From contig OX387182.1 of assembly GCA_947561395.2 (NCBI GenBank), forward strand, positions 44,013,949 to 44,077,948: a stretch of DNA of 64,000 bases, read 5' to 3'. Under the pieces are notes generated by a model. That model worked only from the letters and a program-made list of their open reading frames with translations. It did no database searches and was not told the DNA's origin. Position 1 is the first letter of the stretch, and each line of letters opens with the position of its first letter. This DNA comes from Buxus sempervirens (lineage: Eukaryota > Streptophyta > Magnoliopsida > Buxales > Buxaceae). Of this stretch, positions 11,305-23,660 are shown piece by piece. A program made the position numbers and the translations under genes.

Positions 11305-12280
11305 CCTTCTTTCCTGCACATTTAGTTTTTTTTTCTTTTTTTTTCATACCTTTGTATGAAAGCAAACTCCAATAGTGGAAAGACAAAGGATTTAATTCAA
11401 AAATAAATTTTTTATGTTATTGGCCTCAGAATGCTCAGATGCTTGTAAAAACAAAGGTTTTATGAAAAGTATTTGCTTTATCATCACTGACCAAAGTATA
11501 GTTTTTTTTCTTTTTTATTTTTTATTTTTTGAAATTTGGTCCATATACTTAATCATACATAATTAAAGGAATTAAAATCAGGTTGAATAATGAAAAGGGT
11601 AATCCAAACAATAAGGAGGGATCAAATCTGTCTCTCTTAGGACCTTTAGAGTCATCCCCAAATAACTTTTCTTGCATATTTGACCCCTCTATTCCCAATA
11701 CTCATGCTGACTTTACCTCAAGCTTGGACCTCCGTGATCAACTCAACCTCTAATTTTTTTTCTTTTTTTTCTTTTTTCCTTTTGCCAATGTTGCCCCTAG
11801 CACCAGTTATGGTTTTCTCTAGGGCTGGCTTCCGCATTCCATCATCACTAATCTTACTCTGAAATTTAAATGAACACACTAAGATCACCGAGGGCTTAAA
11901 AATAGGACGAAACAAAGGCTAGGCTTGGTTTATGAAAGAAAAGGTATTAAAGGCTCAAAAAATTTTTCAAATGTGACAATAGGTCAACCGGACTTACAAT
12001 CATGATGAATTTAACCCTTTTTCCCCAAATTGCATTCTTTTCATCCCTTTTCACACTTGGCTTTCATTTGCCATTTTTCTTTGCTTTTTCTCTCTTCTTT
12101 CTTTTTTCTTTATTTTTGCCCCAATTGGCCTTGCCCCAATTTGTTTTGCCCTAGTATAAGACTGTAAGTCTAGTTTAGGTATATCAACGAAAAGAACCGG
12201 CTCGACTTGGCTAATCTAGGGATTAAAATTTGAGGGAAATAAAGAAAAATGGCCTCGGATCATTTCCTAGTAATATTCAA
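11305..12280. other. Spacer between convergent genes, no gene seen
   Basis: T-rich, low-complexity sequence between the 3' end of the DUF7745-like gene (plus) and the integrase stop of Tat#1 (minus). It probably holds both 3' UTRs. I see no supported frame or repeat family. Confidence 0.5.
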
Positions 12281-13327
12281 TCAAGGAAAATACCTTTTTA
12301 CCACATCAGAGTTAATTGGCTCAGGAAAATCTGTCCTATCCATTTCCGTCAAGATGAGTGCACCCCCTGATAGGACCTTCTTGACAACATAAGGCCCTTG
12401 CCAATTTGGCTTGAACTTACCACGAGGATATTCCAAAAATGGTAAGATTTTCTTTAGCACCAAGTTTCCTTCTTGGAAAGTTCTGGGTTTCACCTTCTTA
12501 TTGTAGGCGCGGGCCATTCTCCTCTGATATAATTGGCTATGACAAAGCGCCTTCAAACGCTTCTCTTCTATCAGGTTGAGTTGATCATGTCTTGACTATA
12601 TCCATTCGGCTTCTTCCAATTCAGCTTCCATGAGCACTCTAAGTGATGGGATTTCTACTTCCACTGGCAAAACTGCTTCCATCCCATAGACTAGGGAATA
12701 TGGGGTTGCCCCAGTTGAAGTCCGGATTGAGGTTTTGTAGGCATGTAGAGCAAGTGGTCGCATTTCATGCTAATCTTTGTAACTTACTACCATCTTCTAA
12801 ATGACTTTCTTTATATTCTTATTTGCTGCTTCTACTGCCCCATTCATCTTTGGCCTGTACGGAGTGGACTTGTGAGGGGTAATCTGAAACTGCTCACACA
12901 TCTTCTTCATGTCCTTATTCTTAATATTTGAAGCATTGTCTGATACTATGACACTTGGTAGTCCATAGCGACAAATAATGTTGTGCTTCAAAAATTTAAG
13001 AACATGGCTGCTTGTGATATTCGCATATGAAGCTACTTCTACCCACTTAGTGAAATAATCTATTGCTACCAGGATAAATCTGTGCCCGTTTGATGCCTTT
13101 AGGGAAATCATGCCGATGACATCTATGCCCCACATAGAGAAGGGCCATGGTGAAGTCATGTTATGCAACTCACTTGGGGGTGCATGCTTGTTATCTACAT
13201 ATATCTGACATTGATGACACCTCCTGAAATGTATACAACAATCATGCTCCATCATCGACCAGTAGTATTCCAACATTAGAATTTTCTTTGCAAGCATGTG
13301 TTTATTCATATGGGGTCCACAGACTCC
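12281..13327 (-). pseudogene. Tat#1 integrase
   Basis: Integrase inserts element DNA into the host genome. A zinc-binding HHCC region (GPHM...CHQCQ, near 13200-13310) is followed by the catalytic core: WGIDVIGMI (Asp), IVSDNASNIKNKD (Asp) and MNGAVEAANKNIKK (Glu). The C-terminal part reads KPNWQGPYVVKKVLSGGALI and ends SDVVKRYFP. Breaks: a stop near 13328 (GG to stop in the H-GGVCGPH motif), another near 12771-12800, and a break before 12557. It is the antisense neighbour of the DUF7745-like gene. Confidence 0.88.
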
Positions 13328-14005
13328 TCAATGTACAGTTTCAATCAACCTTTCCGACTCAGCCTTAGCAACACATCTGAGCAAAATGTCATTATGTGAT
13401 CTCTTGTACAAATGTACACCACTTAGTAGGAATTGACCGGCTAATCTCTGTATCATCCTTTTCTCAATAGAAGTGGCATTTTCTGGCAAACTCCGATTGT
13501 TCAAGAAATTTTTGATGTCTTGAAACCATGGTGCTTCCTCTTCTGGTGCTCCCTCTAGAACAAGACAATAAGCCGGTTCATCTCTGACCTCAATTTCCAG
13601 TGGTTTGATGTCTACCCCTTCTGGCATGCTGATCATCAAAGCCAATGTTGCTAGGACATCCGCGAACTGATTCTTGGCCCTTGGCATATAGTTGAAGGAA
13701 ATTCGAGTAAAATTTATACTTATTTCTTCCAAATACTGGTGATAGGGGATCAATTTGTGATCCTTGGTTTTCCATTCACCAGTTGTTTGGAAGATGATAA
13801 GACTTGAATCTTCATATACGTTAAGTTCCTCCACTTCATGATCTATGGCGACTTGCAACCCAATTATGCATGCTTCATACTCTGCGATATTATTGGTGCA
13901 CTGGAATCTCAACTTCACTGTGATGGGGATGTGTGAATCATCTGGTTTGACCAAGACTGCCCCTATTCCATTACCATTTATGTTGGCGGCCCCATCAAAG
14001 AACAT
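13328..14005 (-). pseudogene. Tat#1 second (archaeal-type) RNase H
   Basis: RNase H cleaves the RNA of the RNA/DNA hybrid. The frame opens MFFDGAANINGNGIGAVLVK (first Asp), then NIAEYEACIIGLQVA (Glu), YEDSSLIIFQ (Asp) and KNQFADVLATLA (last Asp). This is the extra RNase H that Tat elements carry behind their original one. Downstream the frame leads to the integrase zinc region (RSHNDILLRCVAKAESERLIETVH). The start of this frame is not a true protein start; it follows a nonsense change after ESPW at 14006. Confidence 0.85.
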
Positions 14006-15480
14006 CTACCAAGGACTTTCACTTTCCTTTTCTTCAGTAAATAGAATTGCCTCATCAAGAAAGTTGGTCTTCAAAGGTTGGTATTCTGGCAAAGGATGTG
14101 CACCCAGGTGATCAGCGATGGCTTGACCCTTAATCGCCTTCTGAGTGATGTACGTGAGGTCAAACTCGGATAGTAGCAGCTGCCACTTCGTCGTTTTGCC
14201 AGTTAGTGCCGGTTTCTCAAATAAATACTTCAGAGGGTCCATCCAGGATATCAATAATGTGGAGTGACTAAGGAAGTAATGCCTCAGTCTCTGAGTTGCC
14301 CACACTAGAGCACAACAGGTCTTTTCCAACGGTGAGTACTTGGCTTCATATTCCGTGAATTTTTTACTTAGATAGTAAATTGCCCTTTCTTTTCTACCAG
14401 TCTCATCATGCTGCCCCAAGACACATCCCATCGACATTTCCAACACTGACAAGTACAGGATCAGTGGTCTTCCTAGAGTTGGTGGCACTAGCACAGGCGG
14501 GTTTAGTAAATACTCCTTTATTGTATCAAAGGCCTGTTGGCAATCCTCATTCCAGACCATTGGGTTATCCTTTCTCAGAAGCTTGAAAATTGGTTCACAG
14601 ATAGCAGTGAGTTGTGCTGTGAATCGGCTTATGTACTGAATTCTCCCTAGAAAACCACGGACCTCCTTCTCTGTTCTGGGTGATGGCATCTTAATTATGG
14701 CTTTGGCTTTAGCCGGGTCGATCTCAATTCCTCTTCGGCTCACTATAAATCCCAGCAACTTTCCTGATGTAGCCCCAAAGACGCATTTTGCTGGGTTAAG
14801 CCGTAGACTGTACTTCCTGAGTCGATCAAACACTTTCCTCAGATTGATCAAGTGGTCTTCTTCTTTGCATGATTTGGCAATCATATCATCCACGTAGACC
14901 TCCATCTCTTTGTGGATCATGTCATAGAATAGCGCTGTCATAGTCCGCTAGTATGTTGCCCCGGCATTCTTGAGCCCAAATGGCATGACTGTGTAGTGGA
15001 AGGTGCCCTAAGGTGTGATGAACGCTGTTTTCTCTTGATCTTCTTTAACCATCTTGATTTGATTGTACCCAGAGAAGCCGTCCATAAATGAGAACAGGCT
15101 ATGTACAGCAGTGTTGTCCACCAAGATGTCGATGTGTGGAAGTGGAAAATCATCCTTTGGGCTTGCCTTGTTCAGATCTCTATATTCTACGCACATTCTG
15201 ACTTTCCCGTCCTTCTTTGGTACTGGCACTATGTTTGCGAGCCACTCGGGGTATGTGGAGACTGCCAAAAATCCTGCTTGAAATTGTTTGACCACTTCAT
15301 CCTTGACCTTCAAGGTCCATTCAGGTTTCAATCTTCTCAGCTTCTGTTTAATCAGCTTAACCCCTGGAAAAATTGGCGACTTGTGCACCACCATGTCAGT
15401 GTCCAACCCCGGCATGTCCCAATACGACTAAGCGAACACGTCCTTGTAGTCTGCCAAAAACCGTGACATTTAATTTTGTT
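14006..15480 (-). pseudogene. Tat#1 reverse transcriptase and first RNase H
   Basis: RT copies element RNA into DNA. The order is MPGLDTDMVVHKSPIFPGVK (start of RT), PKKDGKVRMCVEYRDLNKAS, MDGFSGYNQI, MPFGLKNA and the active site YVDDM near 14895, then the original RNase H (YLSKKFTEYEAKYSPLEKTC). The usual first Asp of that domain is absent (LYLSVLEMSMGCVLGQ), fitting its replacement by the second RNase H. Stops occur at about 15008 (Trp TGG to TAG in TPWGTF), 14942 (Gln in ATYQR) and 15425. The near-identical copy in Tat#2 shows the original residues. Confidence 0.9.
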
Positions 15481-16625
15481 GCACATCAGACAGGCATGCC
15501 CCGATTTTCACTATTTTTGGGTCATCTTAGGTTCCAAGATTTATTGAAATGGTCTCCTCAATATTAGGTTAGACCCCCTTTTCATGACATTCCAATTGAT
15601 ATTCAATTTCTTTTGAAAGGTTTTCTTCTTCGACCTCAGTCTCTTCTTTGATTCCCATGAAATCAAAGTCGAGCTCAAGGTCGAAGTTGTATTCAACCTA
15701 GTCTAGTTCCGTTTGCTTATATGGTTCATAAGTGGTTTGGACCTTTTTAAAAAAATTAAATTTCCTAGAAAAAATAGAAAAATCTTTTTGGGTTTTTTGT
15801 GAGCCTCTTGCAAAAACTCTCCCTGAAGACGAAGGCTCATTAAAACCTTCAGGGAAATGGCAATCCACTAATGGAGTTTTTTTTTGGAAGCCGTGTCTGT
15901 TTGCCAGTCAAATGCTGCTTCAAAGTTAAGGGGAGTTTCCTCCCAATTATTTAAAACAAGTTTTTCAGGAGCAGGGGAAATTGTGCAAGCCTGCTCCTCA
16001 AGCCCAGAATCCGATGCCATCATCACCGGGTGAGTACTGCCCTTTTCTGCTACGGGGCCCAATCCAGATACGATCTCATCGAGAACTTTTACCGCTGCCC
16101 AATCAATGAACGACAGCTCCTTATCATCACCAGCCCTTTCGCATTCAGTCATGGTGAAGAAAGCCCCAACATCTTTAGAGAAGTCCGTCTGCTACTTTGG
16201 CTGTGGCCCAGGCCCGCCCACTGTTTCAAGCATAGGAGATGGGTTATAGGGTTGCAGGGTCGGAACAGAAGGCTTTTGGAATGGGTTGATATTGCGGTAC
16301 GGAGGTTTGGACTGATCCATGGAAGGAGAAAGTTGGATGATGCAAAAGGGTTTTGGAAAATTTTCCCTTCAATGAAGGATTTTTCCTCTACTTCACTTCT
16401 CTCCTTCTTCCTGCTTCTGCCTTATCCATCCTCTGGGTTTAAATCCCAACCCTACTTTAGGGACCAGCTTCTTCGCCTTAATTGGCTCCAACATTCCTTG
16501 CAAATTAATTCCCAGGCCTTTCCCTGGGTGAAAGTGGTATTTTTCCAGCACTTTCCTCACCATCTTCTCAGCAGTAGTCCCCTTTTGTTCTTTTTTCTCA
16601 CACCCCCAGGTATGAAATTTACGGT
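15481..16625 (-). pseudogene. Tat#1 linker between protease and RT, with G-patch
   Basis: Matches Tat#2 46759-47640. It contains a G-patch-like segment (16440-16545; counterpart GLGINLQGMVEPI in Tat#2), then a Pro-rich stretch and an acidic segment (DLELDFDFMGI-type, 15600-15700) leading into RT. G-patch segments occur in many Tat polyproteins; their role there is not settled. Frames are broken at several points; the largest open piece is 15868-16152. Confidence 0.7.
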
Positions 16626-18603
16626 CTAGAACTGAAATGAGTGGAATGCAATTTTGTCGACAGTTAAGTCCACATTAATAAAGGGTACGTTAGGTGCCAC
16701 AATGGGAGGTACCAAATTCTCAGCTTGGACAGTTATCACCCTTTGTCCTCTTATGTACTTCACCCTTTGGTGAAGTGTGGATGGTATTGCCCTAGCCAAG
16801 TGTATCCACGGTCTCCCTAGGGAGTGTGTTTTAGAGCTATCAAAAGCCCTCACGATCCTCCCATTCTGCTTGATCTTGGATTGATCCAGACCAAGTTTGG
16901 CAAAAGTGATTAATGTGCAGATATTTAAAGCAGACCCATTGTCAATTAAATCCCGTGCCACCATGCTGCCCTTATAAAGCACTGTGATGTGCAAAGGGTC
17001 AACATGGTAACACCCACCTGGGCTTATTTCACCTTCAGAAAAACTTATCACATTATGTGATAAAATTTGACCAACCATTTTGCCTAGTTGGTCCGGATCA
17101 ATAGTTTGGGACACGTGTGCACTCTGAAGCACCCTTAATAATGCGTCCTTGTGCTTTTCTAAATTCAGCAAAAGGCCCAGAAGTGAAATCTGGGTTGGGA
17201 CCTTGTTTAGCTGATCGACAAGATTAAATTCACTCTTTTTTATTATTTTGATGAGGTCTTCTGCCTCCTTTTCTGCACCATGGGGGGTATCTTCTCCTAC
17301 TTTTGCTTTTCCCTTAATTTTTCTTTTTTCTTCTGTTTCTTTTTTCTCTCTATCTATTTCTGTTTCTTTTTCTTTCTCTTCTCCTCCCGGACATCTCCCC
17401 GACCTAGTCATGAGGTTCACCTCTTCCTGGTTCTGGTTCTTGACCACCGGCACCGTAGCCGTGACCCCCTCGCTGTAATTCCATGGTACAGCTACCTTAG
17501 TATAGGCTAGTTTCGGGACATTGATCATTAATGGCTGGAGTTTAGACTGGGATGTATGAGCCGTTTTATGAACATTGTGGACCGATGGAACAGTTACAAC
17601 CAAGGGTTGGAGCTTGGATTCGGATGTGGTTGATGGAACAAAAGAGGTGATGGATGTAGTGGTGGGGTCAAGGTTGATGACCAAAGGAGTTTTTGGCGGC
17701 TTGGCTGGAGAGCAGGTGAGTGAACCACAATTAAAGACCAATGGAGGCCTTGCAATGTTTATCTGGGCCATGAGGGAGGAGACCCGGTTCAAGGAGGAGC
17801 TAATATCCTCAGCAGCCTCATCATTTTTCGGGAGATAACATTGACCTCCTCTTTTTTCTCTTGGAAGAAATGGACTTTGACCGAGGTCCCCACAAGAGTT
17901 ATCAGTTGAGATGGGTCAAAGGCCCTTCTCATGGAGGATATGGCAGTGATGGAATTGGACGGGCCTGCCCCATTGTGGTAAGGCAGGGGGTTTTGCCCGA
18001 TATCATTTCCTGACGAAGCAGGTGTAGCAGTGTTAAAGACCAGGGCTTTCTTATCCAACAAATCCTGGACCGCATGCTTCAGGACCCAACAAGTGTCTGT
18101 AGAGTGCCCTGGTGCACCCATATGAAAGTCACACGTGATTGCCGGATCAAAGTTCCTCCCCTTAGATGCATTCGGGCTAGGCTCCTTCAAGGTTACATAC
18201 TCCCTTTTCAGCAGGGTTGGTAACAGTTGGGAAAGAGACACAGGAAGGAGGGTAAAAACTCTGCTCCTCCTTGCTGCCATCCAGGCATCTGTCTCTTCCT
18301 TAGTAAAGGTCCTCCTCTGATTTGCAGGCACGGAGGGGGAGAAATTGACATTGAGAGGGGTATGGTATGACTGCTGGGCCTGCTAGGCCTGTTGGGGTGC
18401 AGAAATATTGACATGGAGTGGTTTCTTGGAGGTAGGAGCCTGTACCAGGTTTACTTCTCCTTCTTTTCTTGCCCCGTTCTTCTTGAACCCAGTCCCCTTT
18501 TTCTGTGGAAGGGAAGCGGAGGAATCCGATTGCCCGGCCAAAGTAGAGTAGTCAATGAGTTTTCCTGACCTGACCCCTTCCTCGATCCGGTCAACCACCT
18601 ACA
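16626..18603 (-). pseudogene. Tat#1 gag C-terminal half and aspartic protease
   Basis: Gag builds the particle; the protease cuts the polyprotein. From the solo-LTR border at 18603, gag resumes as VDRIEEGVRSGKLIDYSTLAGQ, then a CxFH...C zinc-like segment (CDFHMGAPGHSTDTC, near 18090-18140) and a charged Glu/Lys-rich stretch (ETEIDREKKETEEKRKIKGK, near 17350). The protease motif DLIDNGSALNI lies near 16930. Breaks: a frame change at 17790 and a stop at 16626 after HSFQF, where Tat#2 suggests an open reading through to FIPGG. One deletion lies before LGRPWIHLARAIP. Confidence 0.82.
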
Positions 18604-19719
18604 CCAGGTGTGCGCGCGTCGGAAACGCGGCACAGGAAAAGTTCGGAGTCGCCACCGCCTGATGGGGTGCAGGCGGACACCTGGGTGCCTAAGTTAGTCT
18701 ATTTTGGGCTTTGGTCTGCGGCTTGAGATTCTAAGTCGGGGTCTCGGTTGTAGTTTGGGGAAGTCCGTAGACACCCCAGTCCACCCCGTCGGATGACGAG
18801 TCCCGTGGGTTCCCTGGTTTGAGTCAGCTCGTTTTGGTTTCTCACCCGATTCCTAATCCGATATGCAAATCGGTTAAGTCTTGCGGGACCACCTGAGTGG
18901 GTGTGGGTCCCTTTAGTTGATTTTATCTTGCTTAACTTTAGGTGTACTGGGTCTGATTGGATGAGCCCCATTGGAAGGCCCACGGTGCCCCTGGTGGGCT
19001 TGGTTAAGCCCACAAATCCCTTGGTGGGCCTCTGTCTAGTCCTAGGAGGCCCTTTGGGTTTAGGTTAGTTAGTTGACCTTACTTAATTGTTTAAGTTGGA
19101 CTTTTAGGTGATTTTCATGCAAAGGGGTGGGTCTGCCTTGGTTTGCGGGCCCTTGGTGGGCCCCCATGGTGGATGCCAAAGTATTTGATTTTTATCTTAC
19201 TTAAGTTTGTCAAGGCCTTTTTGGATATTGGGCTTAGGGCCCGTAGTCCAGTTTTAGGCTTGGAAGCCCAAATTCCATGAAGTTAGGGCTTGAGCCCCTC
19301 CTTGGCTTGGTTAATGGGCTTTGGCAGGCCCGGTAGGCCCTGGCCCTTGGTCTCGGCCAAACCACACAATTCATGCATTATTCCATATATCAAGGTTCGG
19401 GTGGGCCGCATTGAGCTTGGCCCGCCCAGTTTAATTGGTTGATTTGACTTAAGTTGCTTAATTGCATTCCTTTGGATTTATCGGGCTTTGTGGGCCCCGT
19501 TGGAAGGCCCACTAGTGTTTCCAATTTGGACATTGATCCAAGTCCCAAATTGGGTTCTCGGGTGGCTCGGGAACTCGGTTGGTACATCCGGTTCGATTGG
19601 GAGAGTAAGGAAGTCGCACAAAACCAAGAAAAATGGGAAAGGGGATTTTCGGCAATGTAGCTGGCTACGCTCAGGGACCAGTGTATCCGGCATCCTTGGC
19701 CGGCTACAAGCAGGTCCCT

Positions 19720-19748
19720 GTTGATCCGGCCTGAGTTGCCAGATCAAC
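19720..19748 (-). promoter_or_regulatory. Hairpin with AACTCAG loop (sense strand)
   Basis: Arms GTTGATCCGGC and GCCAGATCAAC (one mismatch) around loop CTGAGTT on the plus strand, i.e. AACTCAG on the LTR sense strand. It corresponds in position to the hairpin at 4696-4724, whose stem differs. Confidence 0.7.
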
Positions 19749-21000
19749 ACACAAAAGCTGTTTTTTTGGATTTTTCCAAGGGAGTTGGGTTTCTGAGTCT
19801 TCCAGGGGTATTCTAACAATGGTGTGGGCCCCGGGGTGGGCCCACAGTGGTTCGGACATGGGGGAGGCCCCATTTCGGCCTTCTTTTGGGACTTTCCAGT
19901 GAGGCAATGGGGGGAAGAGACATCCGAGTTGTCTCTTCCACTTGGGATCATATATACCAACATTGCAGGGACCAAGGTGTCCCTGCTTTGGTTTTTTGGA
20001 GCTCCATCACAGCACACGACAAAGGTCCATGGAGAACCCTTCGAATCAAGAACTTAAGGCATGCTCCCAGGATAGACCAAAGCATGCATGCTTACTACTT
20101 TAATCCTGGGTACAGCTACTGCATGGGGGGATTAACATGCTTAACATGTAGGCATGCAAGAAGATAATTTAACATGCATAAATACGAATGTAACTAAGTA
20201 AGCCTAGCACTTGTCACCAACAATCAGAAGAAGATCCACACAGCATGCAAGAGATAAAGAAATCAGCAAAGCAAAACCCAATACATGCGAGAAGGCCGGT
20301 GAGATGAACCGTGATCTAACATGCATTTCGTCCACCTCTTAGCAACGTCTAAACCCAAGACTTTATACTTAAACCCACAAAAATGTAGAGAAGGGTGAGA
20401 GAAGGGGGTTTATATAGGGATACATTAGACGTGTCTTGCAGGAGGGAACCTGCTCCCTTCGTTGAGTAACCGAGGCCCTCAAAACAGCACACTTGGTGGC
20501 TTAGAATGGGACAACAAGGCTTCTCATTCTATTAGAAAATCATGCATGGGGGCTCCCTTGCCCTTGAAGACCACTATATTACCAAGCCATGGAAGAAAAT
20601 GCATACAAAGAAACGCTAACACAGCCATACAGCAGTGGGAGATTAGATTCCTTGAACTCCTTAAAAAGAACCCATTTTAATATATGTATTACCTAAAGTG
20701 ATGAGAACCTTACCTGAAGGTTCTTATGCTCTAGCACGGGGTGGAGACACCCTTTTTGAAGCCGGACAGCAGCTGGAGCTTGCCTCTCCTGGTACCAACA
20801 GCAACTACCCACCTTCTTGTTGTAGTGAATATGGAGAGGGAGAAGGAGAAGGATGGTAAGAGTGGTTTCGGATGGTGTGGAGAGGTGGTGGAAGGCAAAT
20901 GGGGTTGAAAGAAGCAAGGTTCGGAGGGGAGCAAGTGAGAGAAGAGAGCTAAAGAACAACAAAAAACCACCAGCCCCCGGAAATGAGCTGCTGTTTGCCG

Positions 21001-21266
21001 TTTATAGACAAACTTAACGTATCCGGCAACTCAGGCCGGATACACTGATCCTTCTTCATAGCCGGCCTCCATGACCAGTTACACGGGTGTCTCTTTGTAT
21101 CCGGCATTCAATGCCTGATACAAAACACAATTATGCGAAAATTTAATGCCGTCGCGAATTTGTCGGGCGATCGGCGCGAATCTCGAGCGAAAATCTCTTT
21201 GTATCCGGTATTTGAGTCCGGATATGAAGAGGAGAAAGTGTATCTGGCATACTTGATCGGATACAA
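21001..21266 (-). promoter_or_regulatory. Hairpin cluster plus TATA box of the solo LTR
   Basis: Inverted repeats of the GTATCCGGC class fill 21019-21266; the best has arms GTATCCGGC and GCCGGATAC (21019-21027, 21035-21043) with loop AACTCAG. Directly downstream on the sense strand is TATAAA (complement of 21001-21006). This fits a core promoter with the cluster immediately upstream. Confidence 0.65.
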
Positions 21267-21830
21267 ATAAAAAAATTACGGATTTGCCCCTCGACTTGAC
21301 CGATTCGACTGATTCGACCAATTTGACACCTTTGGATATCTACGGATTGGTCCCTGTGAATTTTGGATATTTAAGATTTAGTCCCTGAGATATTATGCTG
21401 CGTTGGCTGCCATGTGTGCAGTTTCTTCGCCACGTGTGCAGTTTCCGGTTTTGCTGCGTGGAAACTTCGACAGCTCATATCTCCTTCATCCGAACTCTGA
21501 TTTGAGCAAACTCAATTGCATTAAACTCGTATCGGAGTCCTCTACTCAATGACATAGGGCTAAGCACTTGGCACGGGTTCGAGGAAAAGTCAACTTTCAA
21601 CTCTCCTTCAAGTTTGACCGGCCCACAGAACCTTCATCCGGATTTCGATTCCAGCAAACTCAGTTGCGTTGGACTCGTGTCGGGATTCTCTATCCATTAA
21701 GATAAAGCAAGGTGGCCAATTATCACTGGATCAAGAGGTCAGTTTTTCACCCCTTAGGGCTTGGCTTTCTATCTAGGGTTTGCATTTTCGGCTCTTCCGG
21801 GGAGTGCAAAAATGAGGTGCTTACACCAGG

Positions 21831-22689
21831 GTTGCAAAATTGGTGGTAATCTGACCCACCAGATGATTATAGAAGGGTTGCCCCAGTGTGTTTACGAACG
21901 TTGAAATAATCTCTGGTTCCAACATAGGTGGCCTGACCTGGGAGGCAGCCTCTCTCCACCTCTTGGCATATTGCCATGCAGATTGATCCTTTCCCTTGCT
22001 CATCCTCATCATGTCGTACCAATCTAGCACGATCTCCGAGTTAAATTTGTACTGGTCCAGAAAAGCATCAGCCAAGTCCTTCCATGGTCCACCGTGGCGA
22101 ACCACCTCAGAGTTGCTCCCATCAGACTTCTCTGGAACAATTGGATTAGAATGCCATCATCCCGGCCAAATTGGCATAGGGCCCAACAATAGAGCTTCAG
22201 ATGGCTCATGGGGCAGCCAGTACCGTCGTACTTATCAAAGTCCGGGCACTTGAATTTTGCCGGTAGGCGGACATCTGGGTACATACACAAGTCATCAAAG
22301 GTGGTACCCCCATAACTGTTTCCTCCCTTCACCTCTTTGAGTTCTTCCTAGATCCTCTCTATCTTGTGTAGAAGTTTCTTTTCCATTTCCTCCCTTGCTT
22401 TTTCTTTTTCTATCTCTTTTTCATATTCCATAGTATTTTTCCTGATTAGGATAGGTTCAGGGACTGGTTCAGAAGTGGGTTCAGGAATGGGCTGAGCTGG
22501 AGGTGGAATGTAGGTTTGAGGTGGCGGTGTTTGATGGGAAGTAGAGGCTTGGTTTTGGGCTTGGGCTTGTTGGGCCTGAGCCACCAGTACGTCTCCCAGC
22601 ATCTTGGCTAGTCTAGCCACTTGCTCTTGTAGTTGAGCAAAGTCCTGAGCGGGAACGGTGGCTTGGTCTTGGTTCTCTTCAGTATTCAT
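21831..22689 (-). pseudogene. Tat#1 gag N-terminal half
   Basis: Starts MNTEENQDQATVPAQDFAQL at 22689, the position shared with Tat#2 (43904). It has a Gln/Ala/Pro-rich segment, then FKCPDFDKYDGTGCPMSHLK and RWFATVDHGRTWLMLFW, typical of the retrotransposon gag core. It runs to VGQITTNFATLV, where the solo LTR interrupts it; the rest is at 16626-18603. A stop near 22348 and a small shift near 22090 break it. A pyrimidine-rich AG (TTTTTCCTTCCCCAG) about 60 bases before the ATG resembles a splice acceptor. Confidence 0.85.
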
Positions 22690-22879
22690 TGCTCGAGCTT
22701 TCGATCTGGTCACGGGAGCAATGATTGCAAGTATGTGTACCTGGGGAAGGAAAAACAAAGGAACATGTCAGCTCCCATTTAATCCGAGTCACACACCTAT
22801 AAATGAAGATAAGTGAGTTAGGTGAACACAAGTCCGGATTTATTTGTTTTTTTTTATTTATTTTTGTTTATTTTTTTGA

Positions 22880-23660
22880 TTGTTGGAATATTTTAGGGCT
22901 TCCAAAGGTCCCACAAGATTTTGGGTTTGATTGGAGAAAAGGACCAACCAAAGGATTTTCTTGGAATATTTTAGGGCTTCCAAGTGTCCCACAAAGTTTT
23001 AATTTGATTGGAGAAAAGCACCAACCAAAGGATTTTTGGAATATTTTAGGGCTTCCAAGTGTCCCACAAATTTTTGATTTGATTGGAGAAAATGACCAAC
23101 CAAAGGTTTTCTGGAATATTTTACGGCTTCCAAGTGTCCCACAAATTTTTGATTTGATTGGAGAAAATTACCAACCAAAGGTTTTTTTAGAATATTTTAG
23201 GGCTTCCAAGTGGCTCACAAATTTTTGATTTGATTGGAGAAAATGACCAACCAAAGGTTTTTTTGAAATATTTTAGAGCTTCCAAGTGTCCCAGAAAGTT
23301 TTAATTTTGATTGGAGAAAAGGACCAACCAAAGGATTTTTGGAATATTTTAGGGCTTCCATGTGTGCCACAAATTTTTGATTTGATTGGAGAAAATGACC
23401 AATCCAAGGTTTTTTTTTTGGAATATTCTAGGGCTTCCAAGTGTCCCATAAAGTTTTAATTTGATTGGAGAAAAGGACTAGCCAAAGGATTTTTGGAATA
23501 TTTTAGGGCTTCCAAGTGTCCCACAAATTTTTGATTTGATTGGAGAAAATGACCAATCAAAGGTTTTTTTCGGAATATTCTAGGGCTTCCAAGTGTCCCA
23601 CAAAGTTTTAATTTGATTGGAGAAAATGACCAACCAAAGGTTTTTTGGAATATTTTTATT
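22880..23660 (-). repeat. Tandem array of about 10 units of ~76 bp in Tat#1 leader
   Basis: Each plus-strand unit reads roughly GGAATATTTTAGGGCTTCC, then AAGTGTCCCACAAA, TTTGATTTGATTGGAGAAAA and GACCAACCAAAGG. Units begin near 22884, 22962, 23036, 23112, 23189, 23266, 23340, 23420, 23494 and 23573. The same array, reverse complemented, sits before gag in Tat#2 (42920-43710). Confidence 0.93.

Larger units (their letters stand above)
18609..21825 (-). mobile_element. Solo LTR, family A, inserted in Tat#1 gag
   Basis: On the plus strand it runs from TGTGCGCGCG to GTGCTTACA and is flanked by CCAGG at 18604-18608 and 21826-21830. Removing it and one copy of CCAGG restores CTACACCAGGGTTGC, which matches the uninterrupted gag of Tat#2 near 44706-44722. 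So the insertion point is exact. No internal region is present. The sense strand is minus. It contains GGCCCA-rich text, hairpins and TATA-like boxes at 20409-20416 and 21001-21006. Confidence 0.95.

Noticed and set aside
22880..23660. Regular direct repeats resembling a CRISPR array
   Set aside because: Units are contiguous 76-bp repeats without unique spacers, in a plant retrotransposon leader.
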